Below, piece by piece: positions 7,089 to 15,907 of a stretch of 19,533 nt of DNA (the first letter of the stretch is position 1; every line of letters begins with the position of its first letter). This DNA comes from DASWHX01 sp036397995 (GTDB taxonomy: Bacteria; Bacteroidota; Bacteroidia; Cytophagales; Cyclobacteriaceae). The translations under genes and the position numbers were made by a program. The stretch is taken from the NCBI GenBank assembly GCA_036397995.1, contig DASWHX010000031.1, positions 1-19,533 on the forward strand. Direction: 5' to 3'. The notes beneath the pieces were generated by a model that had not been told where the DNA came from, did not search any database, and worked only from the letters and a program-made list of their open reading frames with translations.

Positions 7089-8525
7089 ATGACTGTGACA
7101 GAACTGAAGAATTCTGAGGTTGAAAATCTCCATTCTGTATTTGAAAAACAGAAATCATCAATAGCGGATTTTAGAAAAGAAGGAATTTCTGCAAGAAAGG
7201 TTCGCTTAAAAAAACTACGTAAATGGATTCTGCTCAACGAAGCTAAAATTGTTAAAGCGGTGCAGGCGGATTTGGGAAAACCAGATGCGGAAGTAAAACT
7301 CTCAGAAATCAGACCGGTAATTGCAGAAATACGAAAAGCACTGCTGAACATCAATGAATGGACGGGAAATCATTATGTAGAAACACCCCTATCCTATATG
7401 GGTACTCGTTCATACATTAAATATGAACCGAAAGGTGTTGCCTTGATTATGGCTCCATGGAATTTCCCGTTCAATCTCACTATTAGTCCGCTGGTGGCTT
7501 GCCTGGCTGCTGGCAATGCCGCAATCCTGAAACCCTCGGAAAAATCAGCAAACACTTCTTCCTTAATTGTTAAAATGGTGGGAGAAGTATTCAGTCCCAA
7601 AGAAGTTTACGCGGTTACGGGTGATTCCGAAGTTGCCAAACAGTTGCTGGAATTTCCATTTAATCACATCTTTTTCACCGGTAGTTCCCGGGTTGGAAAG
7701 GAGGTGATGAAGGCCGCCGCCAAACATCTGGCAGGAATTACTCTGGAATTAGGTGGCAAATCCCCAGCCATCGTAGACGCGACATGCAATATTTCAGACA
7801 CTGCTGAGAAATTGGTTTGGGGAAAATTTTTAAACTCGGGTCAAACCTGCATTGCACCGGATTATGTGTTAGTGCACAGCTCAATAAAAGCAAAGCTGCT
7901 TGACAAAATGAAGAATAACATCACCAGGTTTTTTGGCCGTGGATCAGAGAAACTTTCAGAAAGCCCTGACTACGGCAGAATAATTGACGGTAATCATCTC
8001 GGCCGGCTCCGTAAATTTATGGAAGAGGCCATTGAAAAAGGAGCAACGGTGGCCGCGGGCGGTGAAATTGACGAAGTTGGGAAATTCATGTCTCCAACAA
8101 TTCTTGAAAATGTGACTTTGGATACAATGCTTTTGAAAGAGGAAATTTTTGGCCCAATACTGCCCATTATTTCATTTGATAAAATTGAAGAAGCTGTAAG
8201 CATGGTCAATTCTAAACCAAAACCATTGGCGCTTTATATTTTCTCTTCAAACAAAAAGAATATTAGGCGGATTCTTGGATCAACAAGTTCCGGTACTGCC
8301 GTTATTAATGATTGCGTACTTCAATTCTCTCATCCTGATTTACCTTTTGGGGGAGTTAATAATAGTGGCATTGGTAAATCCCATGGATTTTACGGATTTA
8401 AACAATTTTCTAATGAGAAACCCGTGCTGATTCAAAGAACCGGTTTTACCGCAGTTAAAATGTTATACCCGCCCTACAAGGGATTTGTAAACTGGTGGGT
8501 AAATGTTGTAACCAGGTATTTCTGA
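7089..8525 (+). CDS. NAD(P)-dependent aldehyde dehydrogenase, class 3-like
   Basis: A 478-residue enzyme from the ATG at 7089; a TTG at 7080 would add three residues and seems unlikely. It oxidises aldehydes to acids with NAD(P)+. Key residues are visible: N125 in APWNFPFN (oxyanion), the cofactor loop FTGSSRVGKEV, general base E220 in LELGGKSP and catalytic C254 in GQTCIAPDYV. The length, the GQTCIAPDY form and the C-terminal YPPY followed by a hydrophobic aromatic tail (GFVNWWVNVVTRYF) place it with class 3 fatty or aromatic aldehyde dehydrogenases (ALDH3/YwdH-like) rather than the longer betaine or succinate-semialdehyde types. Long-chain aldehydes are a reasonable guess for substrate, given the lipid-related neighbours. 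It is divergently placed from the pyrophosphohydrolase gene and is probably transcribed alone. Confidence 0.92.
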   Translation: MTVTELKNSEVENLHSVFEKQKSSIADFRKEGISARKVRLKKLRKWILLNEAKIVKAVQADLGKPDAEVKLSEIRPVIAEIRKALLNINEWTGNHYVETPLSYMGTRSYIKYEPKGVALIMAPWNFPFNLTISPLVACLAAGNAAILKPSEKSANTSSLIVKMVGEVFSPKEVYAVTGDSEVAKQLLEFPFNHIFFTGSSRVGKEVMKAAAKHLAGITLELGGKSPAIVDATCNISDTAEKLVWGKFLNSGQTCIAPDYVLVHSSIKAKLLDKMKNNITRFFGRGSEKLSESPDYGRIIDGNHLGRLRKFMEEAIEKGATVAAGGEIDEVGKFMSPTILENVTLDTMLLKEEIFGPILPIISFDKIEEAVSMVNSKPKPLALYIFSSNKKNIRRILGSTSSGTAVINDCVLQFSHPDLPFGGVNNSGIGKSHGFYGFKQFSNEKPVLIQRTGFTAVKMLYPPYKGFVNWWVNVVTRYF

Positions 8526-8674
8526 TTAAAACTTTTCGGAAACTATCCGCTCATCTGGAATTCGGAGGGCAGGAAAAAACCAGAATTGGGCAGGCAAAAG
8601 TTACATAAATGTTACTTCTGAGTATTAACATTAGCTAAATCAACCAGATGATTAAAGAAAATTGTCAATTACGC

Positions 8675-8704
8675 TTTGATTTTATTTAATTTTATTTAAT
8701 TTTC
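8675..8704 (+). promoter_or_regulatory. Candidate Bacteroidota promoter for the TerB-like gene
   Basis: A -33-like TTTG (8675-8678) is followed after 18 bases by TAATTTTC (8697-8704), one mismatch from TAnnTTTG. The expected start site near 8711 gives a short leader before the ATG at 8725. The spacer is built from a 10-base unit TTTATTTAAT repeated twice in tandem (8681-8690 and 8691-8700). A change in copy number would alter the spacing or offer an alternative -7 site. Confidence 0.35.
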
Positions 8705-8724
8705 ATTCCTTTTTCTCTTCACAA

Positions 8725-9123
8725 ATGGATATAGTAACCAGAAAACAGATCAATATTCTCATACGCCTAGCGATGGCAGATAAGAAAGTGACGAAAGAGG
8801 AGAGAAAAATGATCTTTGATCTGGCTACAGAGAAGAATTTTCCCAAAGAAACCGTCGATTACCTGTTTCAGCAACAAGAACCCATTGGAACCCTGGGAGC
8901 ATTGTCACAAAATCAAAAGTTTGAGTATCTCTACAATTCCATTTGCCTGATGAAAGTGGACCGAAAGATTACTCAAAGTGAATTAGTCTTTTGTGAAGAC
9001 ATCGCGATGCGAATGGGTTTTAGAAAAGATGTGGTGAGAATGCTGTCGGATCAAGTTGAAATTGAAAAGACTGACTCTACAGATTTTGAAAGCCTAAAGA
9101 GCCAGGTATATGCCTATTACTAA
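8725..9123 (+). CDS. TerB-like helical protein
   Basis: A 132-residue cytoplasmic, all-helical protein with no signal peptide. It shows the two-fold TerB pattern: MADKKVTKEERKMI near residue 17 and KVDRKITQSELVFCEDIA near 72, each an acidic residue before a V/I-T-x-x-E turn, as in the metal-binding TerB/DUF533 fold. TerB-fold proteins are linked to tellurite resistance operons, membrane stress and as yet unclear signalling. No TerC, TerD or other ter gene is nearby, so tellurite resistance should not be inferred. It stands alone, with about 200 bases before it and 162 after it. Family assignment is moderately confident; function is unknown. Confidence 0.7.
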   Translation: MDIVTRKQINILIRLAMADKKVTKEERKMIFDLATEKNFPKETVDYLFQQQEPIGTLGALSQNQKFEYLYNSICLMKVDRKITQSELVFCEDIAMRMGFRKDVVRMLSDQVEIEKTDSTDFESLKSQVYAYY

Positions 9124-9131
9124 TTCTTTAC

Positions 9132-9153
9132 TGCGAACGAGAAATTATTCGCA
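9132..9153. terminator. Weak inverted repeat after the TerB-like gene
   Basis: TGCGAA pairs with TTCGCA (6 bp) around a 10-base loop, starting 9 bases past the stop codon. No T run follows, so it is at best a weak terminator or an RNA-stabilising hairpin. Confidence 0.2.
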
Positions 9154-9285
9154 AAGCTAAATTCAGATTCAAACCAGTCAAAAATTCCTTCAGTCAAAGG
9201 CATCCATCCCCAACCTGATTTTGAATAATTTGGAAGTTCATGCCTGAATTTTCATTTATTAAAAAGGATTGCAGTATTTTAAGGC

Positions 9286-10023
9286 ATGAGAGGTAATAGA
9301 ACTTTGTTTATTGAAGAATATCAGATTCGTGGAAATGAAATTGACAGGACTGGAAAACTTTCTTTGCCTGGTCTGACTAATATTATGCAGGAAACGGCCG
9401 GTAACCATGCCAAGGTTCTGGGTTTTTCCGTTGGAGAGTTACAAAAGAAAGGGATCTCCTGGCTTCTTTACAGAATGCAATTAAAGGTCGCGAACTTGCC
9501 GCATTATGGGGATAAAATAAGGATTGAAACCTGGCCAAGCGGAATCCGGGGAGTATATGCATTTCGTGAATTTGAAATCTGGCGTGAGAGTGAAAAACTG
9601 GGATTTGCATCTACCGCTTGGCTTGTTTTCAATTTAAGCAATAGAAAACTTATAAAAATTCCGCGTGAGTTTGGGGAGAAAATTCCGGATACGGAAGAAG
9701 GTCCGCGGATTGATCTTAAAAGGAAAATTGTTGCTCCGGAGAAATTTGACAATGAAAGCAAAGTAAATGTAGGCTGGCAGCATTTGGATTTGAATAATCA
9801 TACAAACAATGTCTATTATTATTCCTGGATGATGGGCGCGACACCCGAATCTCTTCATGTTGAGAAAACCCTTTATGAAATGGATGCAGTCTTCAAAGGT
9901 GAAACGGGACTAGGCGATGAAATTCGAATTGAATCATGGTGTCTCGATGATAAAATGATCTACAGATTATCTCATGCAGGATCAGGAAAAGAAGTCATGA
10001 TTTCAGAAACTATATGGAAGTAG
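9286..10023 (+). CDS. Acyl-ACP thioesterase (FatA/FatB family)
   Basis: A 245-residue double-hotdog thioesterase that should release fatty acids from acyl-carrier protein in the cytoplasm. The first hotdog begins FIEEYQIRGNEIDRTGKLSL and includes GISWLLYRMQLKV, equivalent to the substrate-facing helix and strand of plant FatA. The second carries HLDLNNHTNNVYY, with D168, N170 and H172 matching the catalytic D-x-N-x-H motif and N175 the conserved N-N pair. The length fits bacterial members of PF01643. The ATG has TTTTAAGG just upstream. The amidohydrolase gene starts six bases after its stop on the same strand, so the two are likely co-transcribed. The chain length released cannot be predicted from sequence alone. 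Confidence 0.88.
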   Translation: MRGNRTLFIEEYQIRGNEIDRTGKLSLPGLTNIMQETAGNHAKVLGFSVGELQKKGISWLLYRMQLKVANLPHYGDKIRIETWPSGIRGVYAFREFEIWRESEKLGFASTAWLVFNLSNRKLIKIPREFGEKIPDTEEGPRIDLKRKIVAPEKFDNESKVNVGWQHLDLNNHTNNVYYYSWMMGATPESLHVEKTLYEMDAVFKGETGLGDEIRIESWCLDDKMIYRLSHAGSGKEVMISETIWK

Positions 10024-10029
10024 AATAAT

Positions 10030-11283
10030 ATGAAACAACTGGTAATAATCGTATTTATACTTAACATGGTAACACCTTCTGCCGGGTATACACAAAAGGG
10101 AAACTATTTATTAAAACCTGCAAGGGTTTTTGATGGAAAAAATATGCATGAAGGTTGGAATGTTTTTGTTTCCAATGGAATAATATCAGAGGTCGGCGCG
10201 AATATAAAACCATCTGGTACATATACTACCATTGACCTTCCCGGAACAACCATGATTCCCGGAATGATTGAGGGTCATTCACACATTTTGCTTCATCCTT
10301 ACAATGAGACAAGCTGGAACGATCAGGTACTTAAAGAGTCGTTTGCAGAAAGAGTTGCCCGCGCAACTTTACACCTGAAGAATTCATTGCTTGCCGGATT
10401 CACCACCCTGCGTGATTTGGGAACTGAAGGGGCAGGTTATGCTGATGTTGGTTTGAAAAAAGCTGTTGATGAAGGAATAATTCCCGGACCCAGATTGATC
10501 ATTTCAACCCGTGCAATTGTAGCCACCGGAAGTTACGGACCAAAAGGTTTTGCAGATCATGTTGATATTCCCCTTGGAGCTGAGGAAGCTGATGCCGGTA
10601 ATATTGTAAAGGTAGTTCGAAGCCAAATCGGCAAGGGAGCTGATTTTATTAAAGTGTATGCTGACTATCGATGGGGACCATCAGGCGAAGCCATGCCTAC
10701 TTTTTCCGAAGAAGAAATCAGGTTAATGGTGGAAACAGCAAAAAGCGGTGGCAGATATGTGGTGGCGCATGCCAGCTCGCATGAAGGAATGCGAAGAGCA
10801 ATTTTGGCCGGCGTGGAAACCATTGAACACGGAGATGGCGGAACCGAAGCGATTTTCAAACTTATGAAAGAAAAGAATGTTGCATTTTGCCCAACCCTTG
10901 CAGCCGGGGATGCTGTTTTGCAATACAATGGATGGAAAAAGGGATCGGAAAAAGAGCCATTAAGAATCACCGAAAAACGCAAAAGTTTCCAACTTGCATT
11001 GGAGTCCGGTGTAAAAATAATGGCTGGCGGAGATGTAGGTGTTTACCCTCATGGTGATAACGCGCGCGAACTGGAATTGATGGTAGACTACGGAATGCAG
11101 CCTGAGGATGTTTTGAAAGCGGTTACTTCAGGAAATGCGCAAATTCTGCATATGCAAGACCGGATTGGAAGCATAAAGCCGGGCATGTTCGCGGATCTGG
11201 TGGCTATTGCAGGAGATCCCACGAAAGATATAAAAGTCTTAAGGCAAGTAAAGTTTGTGATGAAGGATGGAAAGATTTATTAA
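10030..11283 (+). CDS. Exported metal-dependent amidohydrolase (imidazolonepropionase/prolidase-like)
   Basis: A 417-residue amidohydrolase-superfamily enzyme with a signal peptide (MKQLVIIVFILNMV, likely cut before QKG), so it acts in the periplasm. All metal-site residues of the binuclear type are visible: H83 and H85 in GHSH, carboxylated K208 in DFIKVYAD, H247 in VAHASS, H267 in IEHGDGG and D335 in GGDVG. The N- and C-terminal beta-sandwich pieces are present (DLPGTTMIPGMIEG; GSIKPGMFADLVAI). The closest families I recognise are the imidazolonepropionase-like / Xaa-Pro dipeptidase (Sgx9260-type) amidohydrolases, which cleave dipeptides or aryl amides. True imidazolonepropionase is cytosolic, so HutI is unlikely. 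It is probably co-transcribed with the acyl-ACP thioesterase; I see no obvious metabolic link. Substrate unknown. Confidence 0.88.
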   Translation: MKQLVIIVFILNMVTPSAGYTQKGNYLLKPARVFDGKNMHEGWNVFVSNGIISEVGANIKPSGTYTTIDLPGTTMIPGMIEGHSHILLHPYNETSWNDQVLKESFAERVARATLHLKNSLLAGFTTLRDLGTEGAGYADVGLKKAVDEGIIPGPRLIISTRAIVATGSYGPKGFADHVDIPLGAEEADAGNIVKVVRSQIGKGADFIKVYADYRWGPSGEAMPTFSEEEIRLMVETAKSGGRYVVAHASSHEGMRRAILAGVETIEHGDGGTEAIFKLMKEKNVAFCPTLAAGDAVLQYNGWKKGSEKEPLRITEKRKSFQLALESGVKIMAGGDVGVYPHGDNARELELMVDYGMQPEDVLKAVTSGNAQILHMQDRIGSIKPGMFADLVAIAGDPTKDIKVLRQVKFVMKDGKIY

Positions 11284-11315
11284 AGCATTTTTCAACTTTT
11301 GCAGAGAAGAACGGG

Positions 11316-11530
11316 CTAAGCCAGATAAACACCTTTAACCAATTTCACAAGATTGATTCCCCAGTATCCACTCCATGGTAGTCTGTTTTTGTCAGACCCC
11401 CCTCCGTGGTCTGTCACCCGACAGACCACTAAGCCAAATAAAAACGATTCCCCAGTATCCACTCACTCCAGGTTGTCTACCCCATTCCGTAGTTTGTCCC
11501 CCCCACTAAATCACCAAACCAGACTTCTCA
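11316..11530. repeat. Degenerate tandem repeat between convergent genes
   Basis: Two diverged copies of one unit. CTAAGCCAGATAAACAC (11316) matches CTAAGCCAAATAAAAAC (11429). The exact 19-mer GATTCCCCAGTATCCACTC occurs at 11355-11373 and 11446-11464. TCCGTGGTCTGTC (11403) matches TCCGTAGTTTGTC (11485). The period is 113 bases in the first part and 91 in the second, because copy one has about 22 extra bases. A stub resembling the unit start (CACTAAATCACCAAACC) follows the second copy. The plus strand is strikingly C-rich, unlike the neighbouring genes. No credible coding frame exists here. Confidence 0.6.
11406..11429. repeat. Perfect 10-bp hairpin within the repeat
   Basis: GTGGTCTGTC and GACAGACCAC are perfect inverted matches around the 4-base loop ACCC. 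A second, weaker hairpin of the same theme (GTCTG with CAGAC) sits just upstream at 11381-11397. No T run follows on either strand, so it is not a standard intrinsic terminator, though its place between convergent genes would suit one. Confidence 0.6.
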
Positions 11531-11536
11531 CCTTTA

Positions 11537-12766
11537 CTATCTGGCAAGCTTAAAGGCCGCCCGTAACAATACATTCGCGCCGCGCTCAATATCCTCAGGA
11601 CTTGAATATTCATGAATACTATGGCTGACACCATTTTTGCTGGGAATAAAAATCATAGCAGTTGGACAAAGCGCTGCCATCATCTGAGCATCGTGGCCGG
11701 CACCACTGGGCATTCGTTTCACAGAATAACCAAGGTCCTTCGCGGAATTTTCAACCAAATTGATCAAAGTTTTATCAAAGTGCACAGGATCGAACCGCAC
11801 TAGTGACTTAATTTCCAGTTTCACATTTTCATCCGTGGCTATTTTTTGCGCATACGCCTTTAAACTTTCTTCAGCTAGTTTCAGATTAACATTATCCTGG
11901 TTTCTCATGTCCAATGTAAATCTGACTTTAGCCGGCACCACATTTATTAAATTCGGCTCGACTTCGATAAGTCCGGCATTGGCTACCTGACCGGCAATCT
12001 CTTTGGTAAGCTGCCTGGCATATTGAATAATGGAAGCGGCAACAAAACCGGCATCTTTACGCAAATACATCGGCGTAGTTCCCGCATGGTTCGCTTCACC
12101 ATGAAGCGTAACCTCATTCCAGCTAATTCCCTGAACCATTTCAACCGCTCCTATATTCACATTTTCAATTTCCAGAACCGGACCTTGCTCAATATGAAGC
12201 TCAAGGTAGGCAGAAGCAGTAAAATCATTTACTTTTCCGGGGCCATCATAACCGATTTTCTTTAATTCATCCCCAAAAACAGATTTCCCATCCACAGATC
12301 TAATTCTTAATATCTCTTCCACAGTAATTCCACTCTTTAAGACCAGGCTTCCCATCATGTCAGGAGTAAAACGGACGCCTTCCTCATTGGTGAAATTTAC
12401 CAACCCAATGGGATTTGATACAGATATTCCGGATTCTTTTATAGTTTCAATAACTTCCAGGCCTGCCAAAACACCCAGGCTTCCATCGTATTTTCCTCCC
12501 TTACCCACTGTATCCAGATGAGAGCCTAAAAAAATTGGTGAGTCAGAAGAATTATTCGGATTAAAGATGCCAAACATGTTGCCGACCTCATCTATCGTAA
12601 TTTGCAATTCAAGATTTTCCATCCAACTTTTCAGCAAATCCCGCGCATGCCTGTCTTCCTCACTGAGTGTAAGCCTTTCAACACCTCCACCTGGCAAGCC
12701 TCCGATTTTTGCCATTTCTTCCATTCTTTGCATTAATCGTTCAGGATCGATTTTTGGTTCACTCAT
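11537..12766 (-). CDS. M20-family amidohydrolase (N-carbamoyl-L-amino acid hydrolase / allantoate amidohydrolase type)
   Basis: A 409-residue cytoplasmic zinc amidohydrolase. The family signature is complete: H83 in GSHLDTV, D94 in KYDGSLGV, E128-E129 in NEEGVRF, H191 in LHIEQGP (diagnostic for the beta-ureidopropionase / carbamoylase / allantoate branch rather than M20 peptidases) and H382 in GVSHSIHE. The dimerisation lid (about 210-325, with NHAGTTPM) is present. It cleaves N-carbamoyl or ureido groups from amino-acid-like substrates. Hydantoinase or allantoinase partners are not seen in this window, so the exact substrate is open; hydantoin, pyrimidine or purine breakdown are all possible. 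It starts 84 bases from the divergent AsmA gene and faces the amidohydrolase gene across the hairpin repeat. Confidence 0.9.
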   Translation of the reverse strand: MSEPKIDPERLMQRMEEMAKIGGLPGGGVERLTLSEEDRHARDLLKSWMENLELQITIDEVGNMFGIFNPNNSSDSPIFLGSHLDTVGKGGKYDGSLGVLAGLEVIETIKESGISVSNPIGLVNFTNEEGVRFTPDMMGSLVLKSGITVEEILRIRSVDGKSVFGDELKKIGYDGPGKVNDFTASAYLELHIEQGPVLEIENVNIGAVEMVQGISWNEVTLHGEANHAGTTPMYLRKDAGFVAASIIQYARQLTKEIAGQVANAGLIEVEPNLINVVPAKVRFTLDMRNQDNVNLKLAEESLKAYAQKIATDENVKLEIKSLVRFDPVHFDKTLINLVENSAKDLGYSVKRMPSGAGHDAQMMAALCPTAMIFIPSKNGVSHSIHEYSSPEDIERGANVLLRAAFKLAR

Positions 12767-12850
12767 TTGCTTAAATCATAATGTAGGGGAAACGAAATTA
12801 TAAATTAATGTTTGTAAATTGCCTATCCTTTCACCTAAAATAATAAAGCC

Positions 12851-15800
12851 ATGTTGAAGAAATTATTATATGGAATCGGAGGCTTATTCGTTCTGGTAAT
12901 CGTCGCGGCTATAGCAATCCCAATAATCTTTAAAGACGATATTCGTAGCGCTATTGAAATTGAAATTGAAAAAAATGTTAATGCAGATGTTTTTTTCAAT
13001 GCAGATCTCTTTGACATTACCATGTTTAGAAATTTCCCCAATCTAACTGTATCATTGAGCGAGTTCGGCGTGATTAACCGTGCTCCATTTGAAGGGCAAG
13101 TGCTTCTGGCGGTACAAAAGTTTGAGATAGAAGTGAATCTCAAGAGTGTTTTAATTGACAAACAGATGCGGATTAAAGGAATTCTTCTTGATCAACCGCA
13201 GATCTATGTGAAAGTGTTGGAAGACGGAACCGCTAATTATGACATTGCCATTGCATCGGAAGATACAGTAACGCAGGAAACGATTGAAGAATCCACCTCA
13301 GCCGACAATATGACGTTTGGGATAGATCGATGGGAAATCCGAAGTGCATTCATTGAATATAATGATGCGACGATGCCCATCGAAGCAAAGCTGACTGGAC
13401 TCACTCATTCCGGCAGTGGTGATTTTACCCTTTCGGTTTTTGATTTGAAAACCCTTACCCATATAGATACGGTTGCAATAACTTTTGACGGAGTTAATTA
13501 CATTGACAATCGATCTTTTGATGCGGACCTTACCTTAAATATTGATCTGGATCAGTCAATGTATACATTCAAAGAAAATGAAATTAAGTTGAATGACTTT
13601 GCACTGGCTTTTGATGGATGGGTTAGCATGCCGGGTGAAGACATCGACATGGATATAACATATTCTGCCACGGACAACTCCTTTAAAAGTTTGCTTTCCC
13701 TGATTCCGGCAATTTATACTTCCGACTTCAGCTCAATTAATACCTCCGGGAATCTCAGTTTTTCAGGAATGGTGAAGGGAGTATTTTCTGAAACAAGCAT
13801 GCCGGCATTTAACCTTGCACTAAACGTGAGTGATGCAATGTTTCAATATCCTGATCTGCCTACGGCCATAAGAAATATAAATTTGGATTTAAGGGTTGAT
13901 AATCAGGATGGCGTAATTGACAACACAGTAGTAGATTTACGTAAGATGCATTTAGACTTTGGGAATAACCCGGTTGACGCCAGGGTTCTGGTAAAGAATC
14001 TGAAGACTTATCCTATTGATGCTCAGGCTAACGCTCAACTCGATCTGGCCGAACTTTCCACCATGTTCCCAATGGAAGGCATTGAATTGCGTGGCAAATT
14101 CAACCTGGATCTTAAAGCAAAAGGTGTATACGACAGTATAAATTCCATAATTCCAGCCATAGATTTGCGCATGGAAATGAAGGACGGGTATGTGAAGTCA
14201 GCAGATTTTCCAATCCCTCTTGAAAATATAAGGCTTAGTTCCATAGTGTCAAATCCTACCGGGAAAATGGCGGAGACGCTAATCAGGGTTGAGAATTTTG
14301 GTATGAAATTGGGCGAAGATGAGATAGAAGCCAGGATGACTATACAAAACCTCGATGATTATGCCTGGGATGTGAACATGAACGGCGGTCTGGATATTGG
14401 CGAGATGATGAAAATATTTCCTCAGGAAGGAATGACTCTTACCGGTAAAATAATGGCAAATATAAAAACATCAGGAAAAATGTCTGACCTGGACGCGGAG
14501 CGCTATGACAAATTGCCCACCAGCGGAACTATTTCCATTTCTGACTTTTCTTATACTGACAATGAATATGTAACCATGGGTTTTGGCATTAAGAAAGCTG
14601 TTGCAAATTTTGATCCCAGGGAAATAAAGTTGAATTCACTGATTGGCAATATGGGAAAAACCGATCTGGAACTTTCAGGAAACATCAGCAACTATATGAA
14701 TTATGTATTAAAAGATGAGGTAATTGTGGGCCGAATGAATTTCAATTCTCAAATGGTTGATCTAAATGAATTCATGAATGAAGAGGTGAGCGATGAATCA
14801 GTGGCACCAGAAGATACCGTGGCACTGGAGGTTGTGCAGATTCCGGAAAATATTGATTTCATTCTTGCCGCAAAAATGGATCGGATACTATATGATGACA
14901 TGATCCTTGATAATGCCAAAGGTAGAATTATAGTAAAGAACGGTGTGTTGAATCTGGATGGTTTCGGGTTTGAAATTTTAGGAGGGAGAATTGTTATGGA
15001 CGGCGAATATGATACCCGCAATATTGAAAAGCCAAATTTCGATTTCGTTTTGGATATTAATCAGCTATCCATAAAGGAATCCTTCAATACCTTTAACACT
15101 GTCCAGACATTTGCCCCGGTTGCCAAAAACATGACGGGCAATTATTCAACTAAGTTCACTATCTCAGGTGACCTTGGACAAGACATGATGCCACTCATGA
15201 ATTCGATATCAGGCTCCGGCTTGATTAAGATCGCGCAGGCAGCATTAAAAGATTCTCAGGTTATCTCGGGTATTACCAGTCTTACCAAATTGAGTAATTC
15301 AGATGAGGTAAGTATCAAGGATTTGGCACTTTCAGTTTCCATTAAAGATGGAAGGCTTAGTGTAAAACCATTTGATATTAAATTGGGAAATTACAAAACC
15401 AATATTTCAGGCAGCACCGGGCTTGAGGGTGATTTGGATTATGTGCTGGATATGGATATTCCCGCAGGTGAAATTGGAAGCCAGCTGAACAATACTCTTG
15501 CTTCACTTACAGGATCAGCACCCAAAGATTCCGATGTCATAAAACTGAAGATTGGATTAAAGGGAACTTATGATAAACCAAGACCGGCATTAATTGGTTC
15601 CGGCGCGCAGGCACAAGTTCAGGAGAAAGTTACGCAGGCTGCAACAGATGAAGCCAAAAAGCTGGTGAGCAAAGAACTCACCAGCGACCCTAATGCACAA
15701 AAAGCAGTGGATTCATTGGCAAAAATAGTGGAGGATCCGGAAGCAATTAAAAAAATGGCCGAAGCCGCCCAAAAGAAAATTGAAGATAGCATTAAGACAG

Positions 15801-15907
15801 TACTTGCTGCCAAACAGAAAGCTATTGAAGACAGCATTAAGAAAGCTGCCGCGGAAGAGGCTCAGAAGAAAATAAAGGATTTATTTAAGAAGAAAGGTGG
15901 CAATTAA
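12851..15907 (+). CDS. AsmA-family envelope protein
   Basis: A 1018-residue protein with one N-terminal transmembrane segment (about residues 4-27) followed by DDIRSAIEIEIEKNVNADV, the AsmA opening. The body (about 30-910) is long, beta-rich and repetitive, with recurring phrases such as LTGKIMANIKTSGKM and MTGNYSTKFTISGDL. This fits the AsmA/TamB/YhdP group, now thought to form grooves that carry phospholipids between inner and outer membranes. The last 100 residues turn into an Ala/Lys/Glu-rich helix containing a near-repeat of 15 residues (IEDSIK twice; DNA at 15779 and 15824 differs at one base over 19). The predicted location is inner membrane with a periplasmic body. Its stop overlaps the end of the convergent FKBP gene by four bases. 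It is divergent from the M20 hydrolase gene. Confidence 0.88.
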   Translation: MLKKLLYGIGGLFVLVIVAAIAIPIIFKDDIRSAIEIEIEKNVNADVFFNADLFDITMFRNFPNLTVSLSEFGVINRAPFEGQVLLAVQKFEIEVNLKSVLIDKQMRIKGILLDQPQIYVKVLEDGTANYDIAIASEDTVTQETIEESTSADNMTFGIDRWEIRSAFIEYNDATMPIEAKLTGLTHSGSGDFTLSVFDLKTLTHIDTVAITFDGVNYIDNRSFDADLTLNIDLDQSMYTFKENEIKLNDFALAFDGWVSMPGEDIDMDITYSATDNSFKSLLSLIPAIYTSDFSSINTSGNLSFSGMVKGVFSETSMPAFNLALNVSDAMFQYPDLPTAIRNINLDLRVDNQDGVIDNTVVDLRKMHLDFGNNPVDARVLVKNLKTYPIDAQANAQLDLAELSTMFPMEGIELRGKFNLDLKAKGVYDSINSIIPAIDLRMEMKDGYVKSADFPIPLENIRLSSIVSNPTGKMAETLIRVENFGMKLGEDEIEARMTIQNLDDYAWDVNMNGGLDIGEMMKIFPQEGMTLTGKIMANIKTSGKMSDLDAERYDKLPTSGTISISDFSYTDNEYVTMGFGIKKAVANFDPREIKLNSLIGNMGKTDLELSGNISNYMNYVLKDEVIVGRMNFNSQMVDLNEFMNEEVSDESVAPEDTVALEVVQIPENIDFILAAKMDRILYDDMILDNAKGRIIVKNGVLNLDGFGFEILGGRIVMDGEYDTRNIEKPNFDFVLDINQLSIKESFNTFNTVQTFAPVAKNMTGNYSTKFTISGDLGQDMMPLMNSISGSGLIKIAQAALKDSQVISGITSLTKLSNSDEVSIKDLALSVSIKDGRLSVKPFDIKLGNYKTNISGSTGLEGDLDYVLDMDIPAGEIGSQLNNTLASLTGSAPKDSDVIKLKIGLKGTYDKPRPALIGSGAQAQVQEKVTQAATDEAKKLVSKELTSDPNAQKAVDSLAKIVEDPEAIKKMAEAAQKKIEDSIKTVLAAKQKAIEDSIKKAAAEEAQKKIKDLFKKKGGN

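Noticed and set aside
8725..9123. Reading the TerB-like gene as a tellurite-resistance system
   Set aside because: No other ter genes are nearby; the TerB fold alone is widespread and does not indicate resistance.
11353..11553. Plus-strand 66-codon frame within the hairpin repeat
   Set aside because: The translation is proline/serine/threonine-rich because of the C-rich repeat, runs into the end of the M20 gene and has no ribosome site.
10030..12766. Two facing hydrolases (amidohydrolase and carbamoylase-type) as a hydantoin-degradation cluster
   Set aside because: The amidohydrolase carries a signal peptide and resembles dipeptidase/imidazolonepropionase-like proteins rather than hydantoinase, and the genes are convergent and separated by a repeat.
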